Assembly: GCF_030068615.1 (NCBI RefSeq)
Contig: NZ_JASJOC010000003.1
Location: forward strand, 62,001 to 126,000
Direction of reading: 5' to 3'
Origin: Halostagnicola sp. A-GB9-2
Lineage (GTDB): Archaea > Halobacteriota > Halobacteria > Halobacteriales > Natrialbaceae
Length of the DNA stretch: 64,000 nt
In this document: positions 43,629-53,030 of the stretch, in pieces
How the letters are laid out: each line of letters begins with the position of its first letter
How positions within the stretch are numbered: the stretch's first letter is position 1
Position numbers and translations under genes: made by a program
Notes under the pieces: generated by a model
What the model saw: only the letters and a program-made list of their open reading frames with translations
Told to the model about the DNA's origin: nothing
The model's database searches: none

Positions 43629-44339
43629 ATGATATCCGACACCTTGCTCCCCCTCGTGGCCGCGTTTCCCTTCGAGTGGACCTACGTTCGGAGCATCATC
43701 GAGGTCTCGCTGTACGTAAGCCTCACCGCCGTTTTCCTCAGCACGATCGTGAGCGTCCCGATCGCGTTGCTCGTCGGATTCAGGGACTTTCGCGGCAAGA
43801 ACTTCCTCACGTCGATCATCACGACCGGGATGGGATTCCCCAGCGTCGTCGTAGGACTGGTCGTGCTCTTTGCGGTCTCGAACGAGGGACCGCTCGGTTC
43901 GTTCGATCTCGTCTTCACGACGGAAGCGATGATCCTTTCCCAGATCGTCCTCGCGGTACCGGTTATCACCGGCGTGAGCCTGGCCGCAGTCTCGAGCGTC
44001 GAACAGCAGGTCAGGGACGCGGCGTTCGCGATGGGCGGCACGCGCTATGACGTCGCGCTCGTGACGATCAAGGAAGCTCGGTACGGGCTCGCGACCGCAG
44101 TTCTCGCGGGTTTCGGACGGGCGATCAGCGAGGTCGGCGGCGTCCTCATCGTCGGCGGCAACATCGCGGGCGCGGACGGCGAATCCGTCACCCGAACGCT
44201 GACGACGGCGATCCAACTCGAGGCCAGGCAGGGCCGCTTCGAGACGGCGATGATCCTCGGCGCGATCCTCGTCGCGCTCGTCCTGCTCGTAAACGCGATC
44301 GTGGTTCGCCTCGGCGACGACGGGGGTGGGTACCGCTGA
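43629..44339 (+). CDS. tupB: Tungstate ABC transporter permease (TupB-like)
   Basis: 236 residues with five to six membrane helices. The ABC permease EAA loop reads [20 protein letters not shown], then [18 protein letters not shown]. The early [19 protein letters not shown] segment is typical of Tup/Wtp permeases. Its TGA stop shares bases with the CTG that probably starts the ATPase gene. The GTG 167 bp after tupA is not needed, because ATG 43629 is well placed. Confidence 0.9.
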   Translation: MISDTLLPLVAAFPFEWTYVRSIIEVSLYVSLTAVFLSTIVSVPIALLVGFRDFRGKNFLTSIITTGMGFPSVVVGLVVLFAVSNEGPLGSFDLVFTTEAMILSQIVLAVPVITGVSLAAVSSVEQQVRDAAFAMGGTRYDVALVTIKEARYGLATAVLAGFGRAISEVGGVLIVGGNIAGADGESVTRTLTTAIQLEARQGRFETAMILGAILVALVLLVNAIVVRLGDDGGGYR

Positions 44340-45103
44340 CTCTTCGAACCGTCGGCGTCGAGCACGGCTACGACGGCGAGGCAATCCTCGAGGACGTGTC
44401 GCTCGACGTTCCACCCGGTGAAATCGTCGCGATCATTGGCCCCTCCGGCGTCGGGAAGACGACGCTCCTGCGCTTGCTCGCGATGTTCGAGCGGCCCCTC
44501 GGCGGCTCGCTCGAGTACGGCGGCACCGACGTGTGGGACGCATCTGAACAACGCCGACTCGAGTACAGACGCGATATCGGGATGGTGTTCCAGGAGGCGA
44601 GCCTCTTTGACGCGAACGTCCGGCGGAACGCCGAGTACGGCCTCCACATTCGCAGGTCGTGGCGAGACCGGCTCCGTCGCGAGTTCGCGGACCTCCTCGG
44701 GCTCCGAAACGGGACGAGCCCGGCGATGGAGGCGCTCGAGGTCGTCGGCCTCGAGGAGAAACTCGAGCAACACGCCGAGTCGCTCTCGGGCGGCGAAGCC
44801 CAGCGGGTGGCGTTCGCCCGCGCGCTCGCGTACGAACCCGATTTCCTCCTGCTCGACGAGCCGACGTCTGACCTCGACCCCCGAAACACCGCGGTGATCG
44901 AGGAGGCGGTCCGCGAGGCCGGAGATCGCGGTATCGGCGTCGCGATTGCGACCCACGACATGAACCAGGCCGAGCGGATCGCCGATCGAGTCGCCGTCAT
45001 TCTCGGCGACGGAATCATCGAGGTCGGCGAGACCGAGACGATTTTCGAGGATCCGTCGGACCAGCGCACACAGAAATTTATTGATGGCGAGTTGATTTAT
45101 TGA
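44336..45103 (+). CDS. tupC: Tungstate ABC transporter ATPase (TupC-like), likely CTG start
   Basis: An ABC ATPase with Walker [11 protein letters not shown]-loop VFQEAS, signature LSGGEAQR, Walker [12 protein letters not shown] and switch His (ATHDMNQ). The first usual start codon, GTG 44396, would remove the strand/A-loop segment [20 protein letters not shown] that every ABC ATPase has. No ATG, GTG or TTG lies in frame before it. CTG at 44336, inside CTGA with the tupB stop, gives a normal start ([13 protein letters not shown]) and 255 residues. It drives tungstate import. Confidence 0.85.
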   Translation: MTLRTVGVEHGYDGEAILEDVSLDVPPGEIVAIIGPSGVGKTTLLRLLAMFERPLGGSLEYGGTDVWDASEQRRLEYRRDIGMVFQEASLFDANVRRNAEYGLHIRRSWRDRLRREFADLLGLRNGTSPAMEALEVVGLEEKLEQHAESLSGGEAQRVAFARALAYEPDFLLLDEPTSDLDPRNTAVIEEAVREAGDRGIGVAIATHDMNQAERIADRVAVILGDGIIEVGETETIFEDPSDQRTQKFIDGELIY

Positions 45104-45202
45104 AAGACGAACTCGGCCCGACCAGGTTTGGCGGAGCCGCGAGAACCGACGGCTCATCGAACGACTCACCGACGAACGACTCACCGACGACCGAATACAC
45201 CG

Positions 45203-45979
45203 ATGACACTCGAGAAAGAGTACAAGACGGAACTGGCCGTAGACGGCAAAACGATCGACCGGCGCGACATCGAGATGCTCGAGGCGATCGACGAGCACGG
45301 CTCGATGCACGCGGCCGCCGACGCCCTCGGGCGATCGTACGCCCGGCTTCAGGGCCGGGTCGTCGAACTCGAGGAGTCGCTCGGCGACCTCACGGAGCGA
45401 CGCCGCGGCGGCAAAGGCGGCGGCGGGACCGACCTCACCCAAACCGCACTCGAGGTCTGCCAGCAGTTCGAGCGCCACCAGACGGAACTCGACGGCGTCG
45501 CTCGAGCGACCGAATCGGTGTTTCCGGGAACGGTTCGAGAGCGGACGGGAGCCCTCGGCACCGTCGAGACGGCCGTCGGCCCCGTCGTGGCGCTCGTTCC
45601 GGAGGGGACGACCGACGTCCAGGTCGGCGTTCGATCCGACGCTGTCGTCCTCTCCGACCTCGAGGAATCCCCTGCGGGCGGGGAGACGAGTTTCCGCAAC
45701 CAGTTCACCGGGACGGTTTCCTCGGTCGACGCGAGCGACGGGATCGCGAGGGTTACGCTCGCGCTCGAACGGGCTCGTGATTCGGCGCTCGACTCAGACG
45801 CCGCGGACGACTCCAGTGATCCGTTCGAACTCGAAACCATCGTTACGCAGACGAGCGTCGACACGTTGGATATCGACCCCGGAACGCGAATGCGCGCCTC
45901 ATTTAAAGCGACGGCCGCTCGAGCGATTCCGAGAGCTGTCGCCCCGTCTAGCGGTGGCCAGCCTGATCAGCTGGATTGA
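45203..45979 (+). CDS. ModE-like molybdate/tungstate-responsive regulator
   Basis: 258 residues from ATG 45203. An N-terminal LysR-type winged helix (IDRRDIEMLEAIDEHGSMHA, then LGRSYARLQGRVVELEESLG) is followed by a Gly-rich wing (RRRGGKGGGGT). The C-terminal TOBE-like beta half (TSFRNQFTGTVSSVDASDGI) is the usual oxyanion-sensing part. It lies 99 bp after tupC, so it most likely controls the tungstate transporter. Upstream in-frame starts would add only a Thr/Arg-rich stretch and are not preferred. Confidence 0.85.
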   Translation: MTLEKEYKTELAVDGKTIDRRDIEMLEAIDEHGSMHAAADALGRSYARLQGRVVELEESLGDLTERRRGGKGGGGTDLTQTALEVCQQFERHQTELDGVARATESVFPGTVRERTGALGTVETAVGPVVALVPEGTTDVQVGVRSDAVVLSDLEESPAGGETSFRNQFTGTVSSVDASDGIARVTLALERARDSALDSDAADDSSDPFELETIVTQTSVDTLDIDPGTRMRASFKATAARAIPRAVAPSSGGQPDQLD

Positions 45980-46006
45980 AAACGAACTATCGGCTTCGCC
46001 GCAGAA

Positions 46007-46483
46007 TCAGGTGTTGACGGCGTCTTTTGCGGCCGAACCGCCACTCGAGGGATCCTCTGAGGGCTCGAGCTGTCGAACCGTGAGCACGGGAACGGGCGAG
46101 GTTCGGACGACGCGCTCGGCGACGCTTCCAAGAAGCAGACGGTTCTCGCCGTGGCGACCGCGCGTTCCGGTTACGACGAGGTCGGCGTCGATGTCGCGCG
46201 CGTACGAACATATTTCTGCGGCGGGACGGCCGTCGCGAACGTCGGTCGTGAGCTCGAGGTTCGAGCGCTCTTCGACGGTGGCGAGTGCGGCGTCAGCGTG
46301 GGTCTCGAGGGCCGTCTCGAGTTCCTCGCGAAGCTGTTCGGGCGAAGCGTCGACTTCGCCGACGTCGATGACTGAGAGGGCGTGGACCGTCGCGTCGAAG
46401 CGATTCGCAAGGTCGATCCCGACGTCGACGGCACGTTTCACGCTCTCGGAGCCGTCAGTTGCGACGACGACCGTTTCGAACAT
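46007..46483 (-). CDS. Universal stress protein UspA, ATP-binding type
   Basis: 158 residues. It starts MFETVVVATDGSESVKRAVD and carries the nucleotide-binding G-x2-G-x9-G-S motif in GTRGRHGENRLLLGSVAERV, so it should bind ATP. It extends about 15 residues past the domain with a Ser/Gly-rich tail. It is divergent from the second Usp gene 108 bp away, and the pair shares a promoter region. Confidence 0.9.
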   Translation of the reverse strand: MFETVVVATDGSESVKRAVDVGIDLANRFDATVHALSVIDVGEVDASPEQLREELETALETHADAALATVEERSNLELTTDVRDGRPAAEICSYARDIDADLVVTGTRGRHGENRLLLGSVAERVVRTSPVPVLTVRQLEPSEDPSSGGSAAKDAVNT

Positions 46484-46590
46484 ACGGAGACATTACGGCC
46501 GTGTCGATATAAACGTACAGCAGAAGCGGAGGCGGCAACGCACGGGAAATAGGAGGGGGCTTTTTGAAGTCCGGGTACGCACTCACGAGT

Positions 46591-47049
46591 ATGGACGCCA
46601 GCGATCCCGTCACCGTCGATACCGTCCTCGCCCCGGTCGACGGCAGTGTCGAGTCGGCTACCGCTTCCGAGTACGCCGTCGCCGTCGCCGATCGATACGA
46701 CGCGTCGGTCCACACGCTGTACGTGCTGGGACGTGGCGTCGTCCGCGGCATGGACGCCGGAACCGTCGATGAGTCCGATATCGCAGAAAGCACACAGGAC
46801 TTTCTCGAGGATATCGGCCAACTCGCCGCCGACTCCGACGTCCAGTTCTCACGGTCGGTGACACACGGCTTTTCACAAATCCAGAAGACGCGCCACCCGG
46901 GCAGTGCCGTCCTCGATGCAGCCGACGAAATCGGTGCGGACTTCATCGTCCTCCCGCGGGAGTCAGTCACCGATTCGGATGCTGATATCCTCGAGAAAGC
47001 GGCCGAATACGTGCTCGCGTACGCGAGTCAACCCGTGTTATCTGTCTGA
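46591..47049 (+). CDS. Universal stress protein UspA, degenerate nucleotide site
   Basis: 152 residues from ATG 46591. The N-terminus (VDTVLAPVDGSVESATASEY) and alternating beta/alpha pattern are UspA. At the place of the ATP motif it has VLPRESVTDSDADILEKAAE, without G-x2-G-x9-G-S/T, so it probably does not bind ATP in the usual way. Paired head-to-head with the ATP-binding Usp gene. Confidence 0.85.
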   Translation: MDASDPVTVDTVLAPVDGSVESATASEYAVAVADRYDASVHTLYVLGRGVVRGMDAGTVDESDIAESTQDFLEDIGQLAADSDVQFSRSVTHGFSQIQKTRHPGSAVLDAADEIGADFIVLPRESVTDSDADILEKAAEYVLAYASQPVLSV

Positions 47050-47313
47050 ATTCGTGTTGTCTGTCTAAATTATATTTCGACTTCGTTGGGACGCCTGATT
47101 GATCCGCGGTGCGCCTGCGCGTCGATTGAAGTCAACGCTACCTGTTCAATGCGCTCGAGCCTCACTCTGTCCATAATTGGTGGTAATATAACTATATCCA
47201 AAACATACAAAAGCTTGCAAACTGAAACAGTAAGCAAGAAGTAAGTTAATTCTCAGTGGTAACTATTTTCTGGTAGCTCCAGCTATCTACAGTCGTCGGA
47301 GGAGCATATCAAA

Positions 47314-48021
47314 ATGAGTGACTCACTGTATGATGGCACTATTGATTGGACGAGATACTGGGAAGATGCCGATAGGAACGACCGCAAAGATGCGAGTGCA
47401 AGCGCTGACCTAATCGTCGGGCCGCTTCGTGAGTTTTTCGAACAGCGTGGTGTCCCAGGTTCGTACGCAGATGTCGGCTGTGGACCGGGAGCGGCAGTCT
47501 TTGAAACTGCAGAGTGGTATCCGGAGACAACCGTCGTCGGATACGATTCGGCCGAACCGATTCTCGAAGAAAACCGCGAAAAAGCACACCGGGGGTTGCG
47601 TGGAAACATCTCCTTCGAACGGACCGTTCTCCCCGAGTTCGATCCCGATCAGCAGTTCGACGTTATTTCTGCGTTTTACACGCTCTGTTACGTTGATGAG
47701 GTAGATCAGGCACTGGTGAATTTATTCGATGCGGTCGCACCTGGCGGCTATCTTCTCTTCACGTATCACAACCGATACGCACAGTCGATATTCGAGTCCA
47801 TTGCTGAGTCGCCTCACGAGTATCTGGACGAGACTTCGCCCTGGGATCCGGACCATTTCGCTGATCGATTCGAACTCCTTCTTGCTGGCGAGAATCTATT
47901 GTCCTACCGACGAATACACGACGTTCTTGAAACGTGGCCCCAGAGTATCTGGTCAATCGCCGGAAAAGCAGACCGTTACGACGCCTGGCGGCAAAACCCG
48001 CTTGTGTTTGTTCCGAAGTGA
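47314..48021 (+). CDS. Class I SAM-dependent methyltransferase
   Basis: 235 residues with SAM motif I YADVGCGPGAAVFE, an acidic residue at the end of the second strand (VVGYDSAEP) and motif IV DVISAFYTLCYV. The substrate is unknown. The N-terminal WTRYWEDAD and C-terminal AWRQNPLVFVPK are family features. Base composition is lower in GC than the neighbours, and a 264-bp AT-rich region (GTAATATAACTATATCC) precedes it, so it may be acquired. Confidence 0.85.
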   Translation: MSDSLYDGTIDWTRYWEDADRNDRKDASASADLIVGPLREFFEQRGVPGSYADVGCGPGAAVFETAEWYPETTVVGYDSAEPILEENREKAHRGLRGNISFERTVLPEFDPDQQFDVISAFYTLCYVDEVDQALVNLFDAVAPGGYLLFTYHNRYAQSIFESIAESPHEYLDETSPWDPDHFADRFELLLAGENLLSYRRIHDVLETWPQSIWSIAGKADRYDAWRQNPLVFVPK

Positions 48022-48068
48022 TTTTTGCGGCGTTCGTGGAACGTGATGTTTGGCAAACGGACCACCGC

Positions 48069-48635
48069 TCACTCGAGTCGGATCGTCATCTCCTGTTCGA
48101 AGCTCTCGCTTCCCGTCTGATCGAACCCGACCCGTTCGTAGAGTGCGATCGCTGGGCCGTTCCACCGTTCGACGGTGAGCCAGACCCGTCCGATCCCGAC
48201 ATCGCTCGCGTGGCCCAGCAGGTGCTCGAGCAACTGGGTACCGATTCCCGCTCGCTGGTAGTCCTGCAGGACGAAAATAGCGAGTTCCCACTCGATATCG
48301 GCGGGATCGTCGACGTCAGCGGGGTCGTCTGCGTCCGGGACGAGCGTCGCGTGACCGACGGCGTCGCCGTCGTGGCTGGCGATGACGTTCACCCCGATGT
48401 CGACGATGGACTCAAGCCAGTTGCGAATCCGCTCCTCGCCCGTCGGTGGGATACCCTGTGCGCGGTCGACTGGGTCGAACGCATCGTACATTCCAACCAG
48501 GTTCTCGAGCACCTCGTCGTCGACTTCGCCCGGAGCCCGGAGGTCGATCGTCCGTCCGTCGCCGTCTTCGAACGAACCGGGCGGCTTCGGAAACGGCCCG
48601 GAGGGTTCGTCCGAATACTCTCGTGTTCGTTCCAT
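48069..48635 (-). CDS. GNAT-family N-acetyltransferase
   Basis: 188 residues. The acetyl-CoA-binding segment is QDYQRAGIGTQLLEHLLGHA, followed by ALYERVGFDQTG near the end. The substrate is not clear. Its stop-side neighbour on the same strand is a Usp gene just two bases upstream (48638), so the two form an operon with the Usp gene first. Confidence 0.87.
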   Translation of the reverse strand: MERTREYSDEPSGPFPKPPGSFEDGDGRTIDLRAPGEVDDEVLENLVGMYDAFDPVDRAQGIPPTGEERIRNWLESIVDIGVNVIASHDGDAVGHATLVPDADDPADVDDPADIEWELAIFVLQDYQRAGIGTQLLEHLLGHASDVGIGRVWLTVERWNGPAIALYERVGFDQTGSESFEQEMTIRLE

Positions 48636-48637
48636 CG

Positions 48638-49006
48638 TTATCGAACCAGTTTGACAGTCGTCGGTGCGTTCAACAGGACGAACTCGGCGATCGGACCGAG
48701 TCTGATCTTCCCCATCGGGCTGACGGTTCCGCCCCCGATGACCAGCTGATCGAACTCGCCTTGTTCCGAAAAGTTGACGAGCGCGCTTCCGGGATCGCCC
48801 TCGAGGGTCTTGACCTCCGTCTCGATGCCGGCCTCGGTGAGGAGCTTCGTCGCCTGTTCGCGCATCTCTTCTTGGGATCGCTTGGACTCGGGTTTGTCGA
48901 CGACAACGACGGTGAGGTCATCGCCGACGTCCGACGTTCGCTCGATCGTTCGCCGAAGCGTTTTTATCGACTCGTCGCTCCCGGCGAGACCCAGCAGTAC
49001 CTTCAT
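48638..49006 (-). CDS. Small universal stress protein
   Basis: 122 residues. It starts MKVLLGLAGSDESIKTLRRT; the last part GGGTVSPMGKIRLGPIAEFV occupies the position of the ATP loop in a form common to short haloarchaeal Usp proteins. It is cotranscribed with the GNAT gene that follows two bases later. Confidence 0.87.
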   Translation of the reverse strand: MKVLLGLAGSDESIKTLRRTIERTSDVGDDLTVVVVDKPESKRSQEEMREQATKLLTEAGIETEVKTLEGDPGSALVNFSEQGEFDQLVIGGGTVSPMGKIRLGPIAEFVLLNAPTTVKLVR

Positions 49007-49188
49007 GCTTCCGTGTGTGTGCCGACGGACGAAAATGATTGTGCCCGGACGCTCGCGCTGACACGCACTTGGTGAGATCGTCCACCGTCAAGGAGATAGG
49101 CTAAACTGTGCATGGGACTCTCAGACGCATATCGCACAACATGTGCGTGACGACGGCGTTAAGACCGTGTGGCCAATAGGCTCACGGA

Positions 49189-50604
49189 ATGAGTGATGCG
49201 GCGCTCGATGTCGTCGAGTTCTTGCTCACGACGAGCGTATATTCAGACGACAGATCGCTAGACGAGAACGACTTGCAACCCGACGTCCGGCAGGTGTTCT
49301 GGACCAGCGGCTCGGGGGACGAGGACGAACAGAGCGGTAATCGACAGGGTGGAATCACCCGTCCGCTGTCGGCGACCAACCAGACGATTCGCGAGGCGAC
49401 CGGCGTGGAGGCTCCGTGGAACGCTGTCGGCGATCTCATGTTCACCGATCGCGACGAGTTCTCCGGAACCGTCTCGCTCACCCAGCAGGACATGGCCGAG
49501 GACTGGTTCGCCGAACGCGCGAGCGACGAGCGGGTTCTCGAGAATCCGACCCTCGCAAAGCACTTCGAGGACCACGAGGGCCTCGACGTAGACCACGAGG
49601 AGGCGCGGGATCGAAATCGCCCGATTCAGGCCGATCGGGTCTGGATCGACGGCCTGCTCGAGGAGTACTTCGACGAGGAAGAGGACGATGACATGCTCGA
49701 CCTCGTCGAGATCCGCGCGCCCGAAGAGGTCGATATCACGCTTGACGACCTGGTGTTGACCGGGAGTCAGGAGGACGAGATCGACAAGATCGCGAAGGCC
49801 ATCGAACATCGCGATTACCTCGCGAATATCGGCCTCCGCGAGATCGGCAAGCTCCTGTTCGTCGGGCCGCCGGGGACGGGGAAAACGTCGACGGCACAAG
49901 CGCTGGCTCGGGACATGGACTTGCCGTTCGTCGAGGTCAAACTCTCGATGATCACGAGCCAGTACTTGGGTGAGACGGCTAAAAACGTCGACAAGACCTT
50001 CGAGGTCGCAAAGCGACTCTCGCCGTGTATCCTCTTTATCGACGAGTTCGACTCCGTCGCGAAGACTCGTCGGAGCGACGAACACGCGGCGCTCAAGCGC
50101 GCGGTCAACACGCTCTTGAAGAGCATCGACAACATCTCGCTGATTCAGGACGACGTATTGTTGATCGGGGCGACGAACCACCCCGACCAGCTCGACGCGG
50201 CGGCGTGGCGGCGCTTCGATGAAATCGTCAACTTCCCGAAGCCCGACTCCGGAATGCGCTCGGACATCCTGCAAGTGATCACGAGCACGATGGATATCGA
50301 GGAGTTCGACCCGGGCGTCATCGCTGAGGCGACCGAAGGGCTCACCGGAAGTGACCTCCGGATGGTGCTTCGCGAAGCCGTTCTCGAGGCGCTAACCGAG
50401 AATCGCCGTGATCTCACCCAGACGGACCTCCTCAACGCCGTCGAGGAGTTCGAAGAGCGCGACAACTTGAAGAACATGGACATGATCGACGGCGACCACG
50501 ACGCGCTGGTTGCCGGCGGCGACGTGGGCGGTGGCGATAGTGGTAACTCACACGATCACGATCATGACCACGATCACGCACACGACCACAGCCACGACGA
50601 TTAG
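49189..50604 (+). CDS. AAA ATPase with histidine-rich C-terminus
   Basis: 471 residues. The first 180 are an acidic domain of unknown fold. One AAA module follows: Walker A GPPGTGKTST near 226, Walker B CILFIDEFDSV, sensor 1 ATNHPD, and a second region of homology with AAWRRFDEIVNFPKP. A helical lid comes next (GLTGSDLRMVLREAVLEALT). The end is HDHDHDHDHAHDHSHDD, a likely Zn/Ni/Co-binding tail. It resembles single-module Cdc48/FtsH-type unfoldases; the partner protease or client is unknown. Confidence 0.88.
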   Translation: MSDAALDVVEFLLTTSVYSDDRSLDENDLQPDVRQVFWTSGSGDEDEQSGNRQGGITRPLSATNQTIREATGVEAPWNAVGDLMFTDRDEFSGTVSLTQQDMAEDWFAERASDERVLENPTLAKHFEDHEGLDVDHEEARDRNRPIQADRVWIDGLLEEYFDEEEDDDMLDLVEIRAPEEVDITLDDLVLTGSQEDEIDKIAKAIEHRDYLANIGLREIGKLLFVGPPGTGKTSTAQALARDMDLPFVEVKLSMITSQYLGETAKNVDKTFEVAKRLSPCILFIDEFDSVAKTRRSDEHAALKRAVNTLLKSIDNISLIQDDVLLIGATNHPDQLDAAAWRRFDEIVNFPKPDSGMRSDILQVITSTMDIEEFDPGVIAEATEGLTGSDLRMVLREAVLEALTENRRDLTQTDLLNAVEEFEERDNLKNMDMIDGDHDALVAGGDVGGGDSGNSHDHDHDHDHAHDHSHDD

Positions 50605-50697
50605 TGTGGGTTCGTCTGATTCGGCCAGCCGGGCACGTTGACTCCCGCGCAACCGCTGACGCCACTCTTTTCGTCCCCCCGTTCGATAGCTGTACGT

Positions 50698-51186
50698 ATG
50701 TCCACTGATCGGAACGTCTACGGAACCGAACTCCAGCCCTGTAGCACCGATCCGGAGACCGGCTTTCTCCGCGACGGCTGTTGTCAGCGCGTCGAGGGCG
50801 ACCGCGGTCGGCACGAACTCTGTGCCGTGATGACCGAGGAGTTTCTCTCCTTCAGTAAGGCGCAGGGAAACGACCTCACGACGCCCAAACCACAGTTCGA
50901 GTTCCCCGGCCTCGAATCCGGCGATCGTTGGTGTCTCTGTCTCGGCCGCTGGCTCGAGGCCGAAGAGGCCGGCCACGCACCGCCGGTGATCCTCGAGGCG
51001 ACCAACGAGGCTGTCCTTCGCGACATCGAACCCGACCTGTTGCGCGAGCACGAACACGAACGCGAGAGCGGTAGCGCCTGGAGAACCGGTGATCGAGGAT
51101 CGGTCGAGAACGACCGAGACAATTCCACCGACGACGGCCGAGGAAGTACCGACGACGAACGCGGGACTATCGACGGCGAGACGTGA
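50698..51186 (+). CDS. DUF2237 family protein with acidic tail
   Basis: 162 residues from ATG 50698. Residues about 3-115 match DUF2237: VYGTELQPCSTDPETGFLRD, then LCAVMTEEFLSFSKAQGNDL and DRWCLCLGRWLEA. The conserved cysteines (Cys in QPCSTD, CC, CAVMTEEF, CLC) are present. Function unknown. The last 45 residues are an Asp/Arg/Gly-rich tail. It is followed at once by the MBL-fold gene: a GTG at 51183 overlaps its stop, and ATG 51189 is three bases after it. Confidence 0.88.
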   Translation: MSTDRNVYGTELQPCSTDPETGFLRDGCCQRVEGDRGRHELCAVMTEEFLSFSKAQGNDLTTPKPQFEFPGLESGDRWCLCLGRWLEAEEAGHAPPVILEATNEAVLRDIEPDLLREHEHERESGSAWRTGDRGSVENDRDNSTDDGRGSTDDERGTIDGET

Positions 51187-51188
51187 CG

Positions 51189-52016
51189 ATGCGAATCACG
51201 CTACTCGGAACCGGCGATACGACGGGAACGCCGACCGTCGGATGTGACTGTGATACCTGTGAGGCCGCTCGAGACCGCGATGTCGAACGCACCCGGTTTT
51301 CGGTCCACGTCGAGAACGAACGGACGAACGAGTCGCTCCTGATCGATTTCAGCCCGGACTTTCGGTACCAGTTTTTGCGCGAGGACGTTCCGTTGCCCGA
51401 CGCTGCGATCATCACGCACATCCACTTCGACCACCTCGACGGATTGGGCAACGTCTTTCGAGTGCTCGACGAACTCGATGTCTACGCGGCGGACGAGACC
51501 GATCCCGAGACGGGAAAGAGCGTCGCCGAAACCGTCGACAGCGATTACGACTATCTCGACCCGGTGACGGTCCATCCGACGACGCCGCTCGAGCCGGTTC
51601 GCATCTGTGGCTTCGACGTGACGCTCGTCCCCGTTTTACACCCGCCGCTAGTCTGTTACGGCCTGGCGATCGAGGACCCCGAGACGGGCGCGAAGCTCTC
51701 GATTTCGGGCGACACGAGCTACGCCGTCCCCGACGATTCTCGAGCGGTGCTCGCCGACCCTGATCTCCTGCTCGCCGATGGAATCGTTCCGGCACACCTC
51801 TGTGAGTTTCACCCCATCGGCGGCCGCCACGAAAATTCCGACGGTGTCCCCCGGACGTTCGGAACGAAACACATGACTCGAGAGGGAGCGCTCGAGTTGG
51901 CCGACGAATTGAATGCCGACGAGACGCGGCTAGTACACATCGCCCATTACTATCCGGCCGAGGAGGCGTTCGAGGAACCGTTGGCGCTCGACGGCGAGCA
52001 ATACGTCCTCGAGTAG
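51189..52016 (+). CDS. MBL-fold hydrolase, PhnP-like
   Basis: 275 residues from ATG 51189 (a GTG at 51183 is in frame). The beta-lactamase-fold motif THIHFDHLDG gives HxHxDH; later ligands lie in GDTSYAVPDD and HIAHYYPAEE. The early CDCDTCEAARDRD cysteine cluster is typical of PhnP-like phosphodiesterases (cyclic phosphate ring opening). No phosphonate genes are nearby, so the substrate is open. Cotranscribed with the DUF2237 gene. Confidence 0.87.
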   Translation: MRITLLGTGDTTGTPTVGCDCDTCEAARDRDVERTRFSVHVENERTNESLLIDFSPDFRYQFLREDVPLPDAAIITHIHFDHLDGLGNVFRVLDELDVYAADETDPETGKSVAETVDSDYDYLDPVTVHPTTPLEPVRICGFDVTLVPVLHPPLVCYGLAIEDPETGAKLSISGDTSYAVPDDSRAVLADPDLLLADGIVPAHLCEFHPIGGRHENSDGVPRTFGTKHMTREGALELADELNADETRLVHIAHYYPAEEAFEEPLALDGEQYVLE

Positions 52017-52046
52017 TGGGGCCCAAGAAGTCGTCGCCAAACGGGC

Positions 52047-52904
52047 TTAGAGCCCGCGTCGGGCTGCTTCGCCGCGAACCGTCCACGTGAATACGTCGCC
52101 GAGTTCGCTCAGCGGTCGGTCGCTTCGAAGCTCCAGCAGGCCTTTTGCGGCCAGGGAACTCGAGGTATCCGCCTCGAGCGAGACTGTTACGGTTTCGTCG
52201 TCGCGTTCGGCGGCGATCGTTCCCTCGCCTGCCGGCCAGTACTGTTCGTAGCCGGCCGCCCACCCGCTGTCAAGTTCGGTCGAGAACCCCATCTCGCAGA
52301 CGCCGCCGTCGGGTGCGATCGGTCGTTCCGGGAGCACCGACCGAATCTCGATAGCCGAGTCGACGACGAGTTCGTGCTCGAGCCGTCGAAGCCGCAACTG
52401 CTCGAGACGAGCGCTCTCGACGTGACACAGCGAGTACAGACGTACGCCGTAGCAGTACGAGCCGTCGACGCGATCCGAGGCCTTCTCGAGAGACAGCGAG
52501 TTCTGGACGTCGACGCCGCTCGCGTCGCTTCCCTCGATATCACCGGTTTCAGTGCTCGAGTCCGCCTCGTCGCTCCAGATCCTGTATCGTTCATTCCACG
52601 CGTCGATCATCGTGAGGTTGGCGATGTGACTGCCCGATCGCAACCGATCCGGGTCAGGTTCGCAGCGCTGAAACGAGCCGTCGGGGCGGTCGGGTTCGTG
52701 GTCGTCGGGGGCGGGTTCGGGTGGATTCTCGTCGACGTCGAACTCCTCTCCGACGGTCAGCGTTCGCTTGAGGTTGACATCCTCGCGCACTTCGGAGAGG
52801 GCTCGGTAGCCGGAGACGGTCCCGATGCCCGCGAGACCGACGACGCCGGCACCCAGGAAATGTCGTCTTCGGAGGGGCGAAGAATCGTCGTCTTCGAAAG
52901 GCAT
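52047..52904 (-). CDS. Tat-exported hypothetical protein
   Basis: 285 residues. The Tat motif LRRRHFLGAGVVGLAGIG is clear and has no lipobox cysteine, so the product is probably secreted or anchored by the uncleaved signal. The mature part is acidic beta/alpha (DGSYCYGVRLYSLCHVESAR; AAGYEQYWPAGEGTIAAERD). The family is not recognised. Convergent with the MBL gene. Confidence 0.75.
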   Translation of the reverse strand: MPFEDDDSSPLRRRHFLGAGVVGLAGIGTVSGYRALSEVREDVNLKRTLTVGEEFDVDENPPEPAPDDHEPDRPDGSFQRCEPDPDRLRSGSHIANLTMIDAWNERYRIWSDEADSSTETGDIEGSDASGVDVQNSLSLEKASDRVDGSYCYGVRLYSLCHVESARLEQLRLRRLEHELVVDSAIEIRSVLPERPIAPDGGVCEMGFSTELDSGWAAGYEQYWPAGEGTIAAERDDETVTVSLEADTSSSLAAKGLLELRSDRPLSELGDVFTWTVRGEAARRGL

Positions 52905-53030
52905 GCGTCGATACTATCAACGAAAATACTAATACCTATCGTCGGTCGGCGACCGCGACGTCCGCGTCGGCGTCCGAGAACGATCGTGCTGGTCTCGGAG
53001 CGACGACGGGGCTCGAGTGACGCGACCCGA

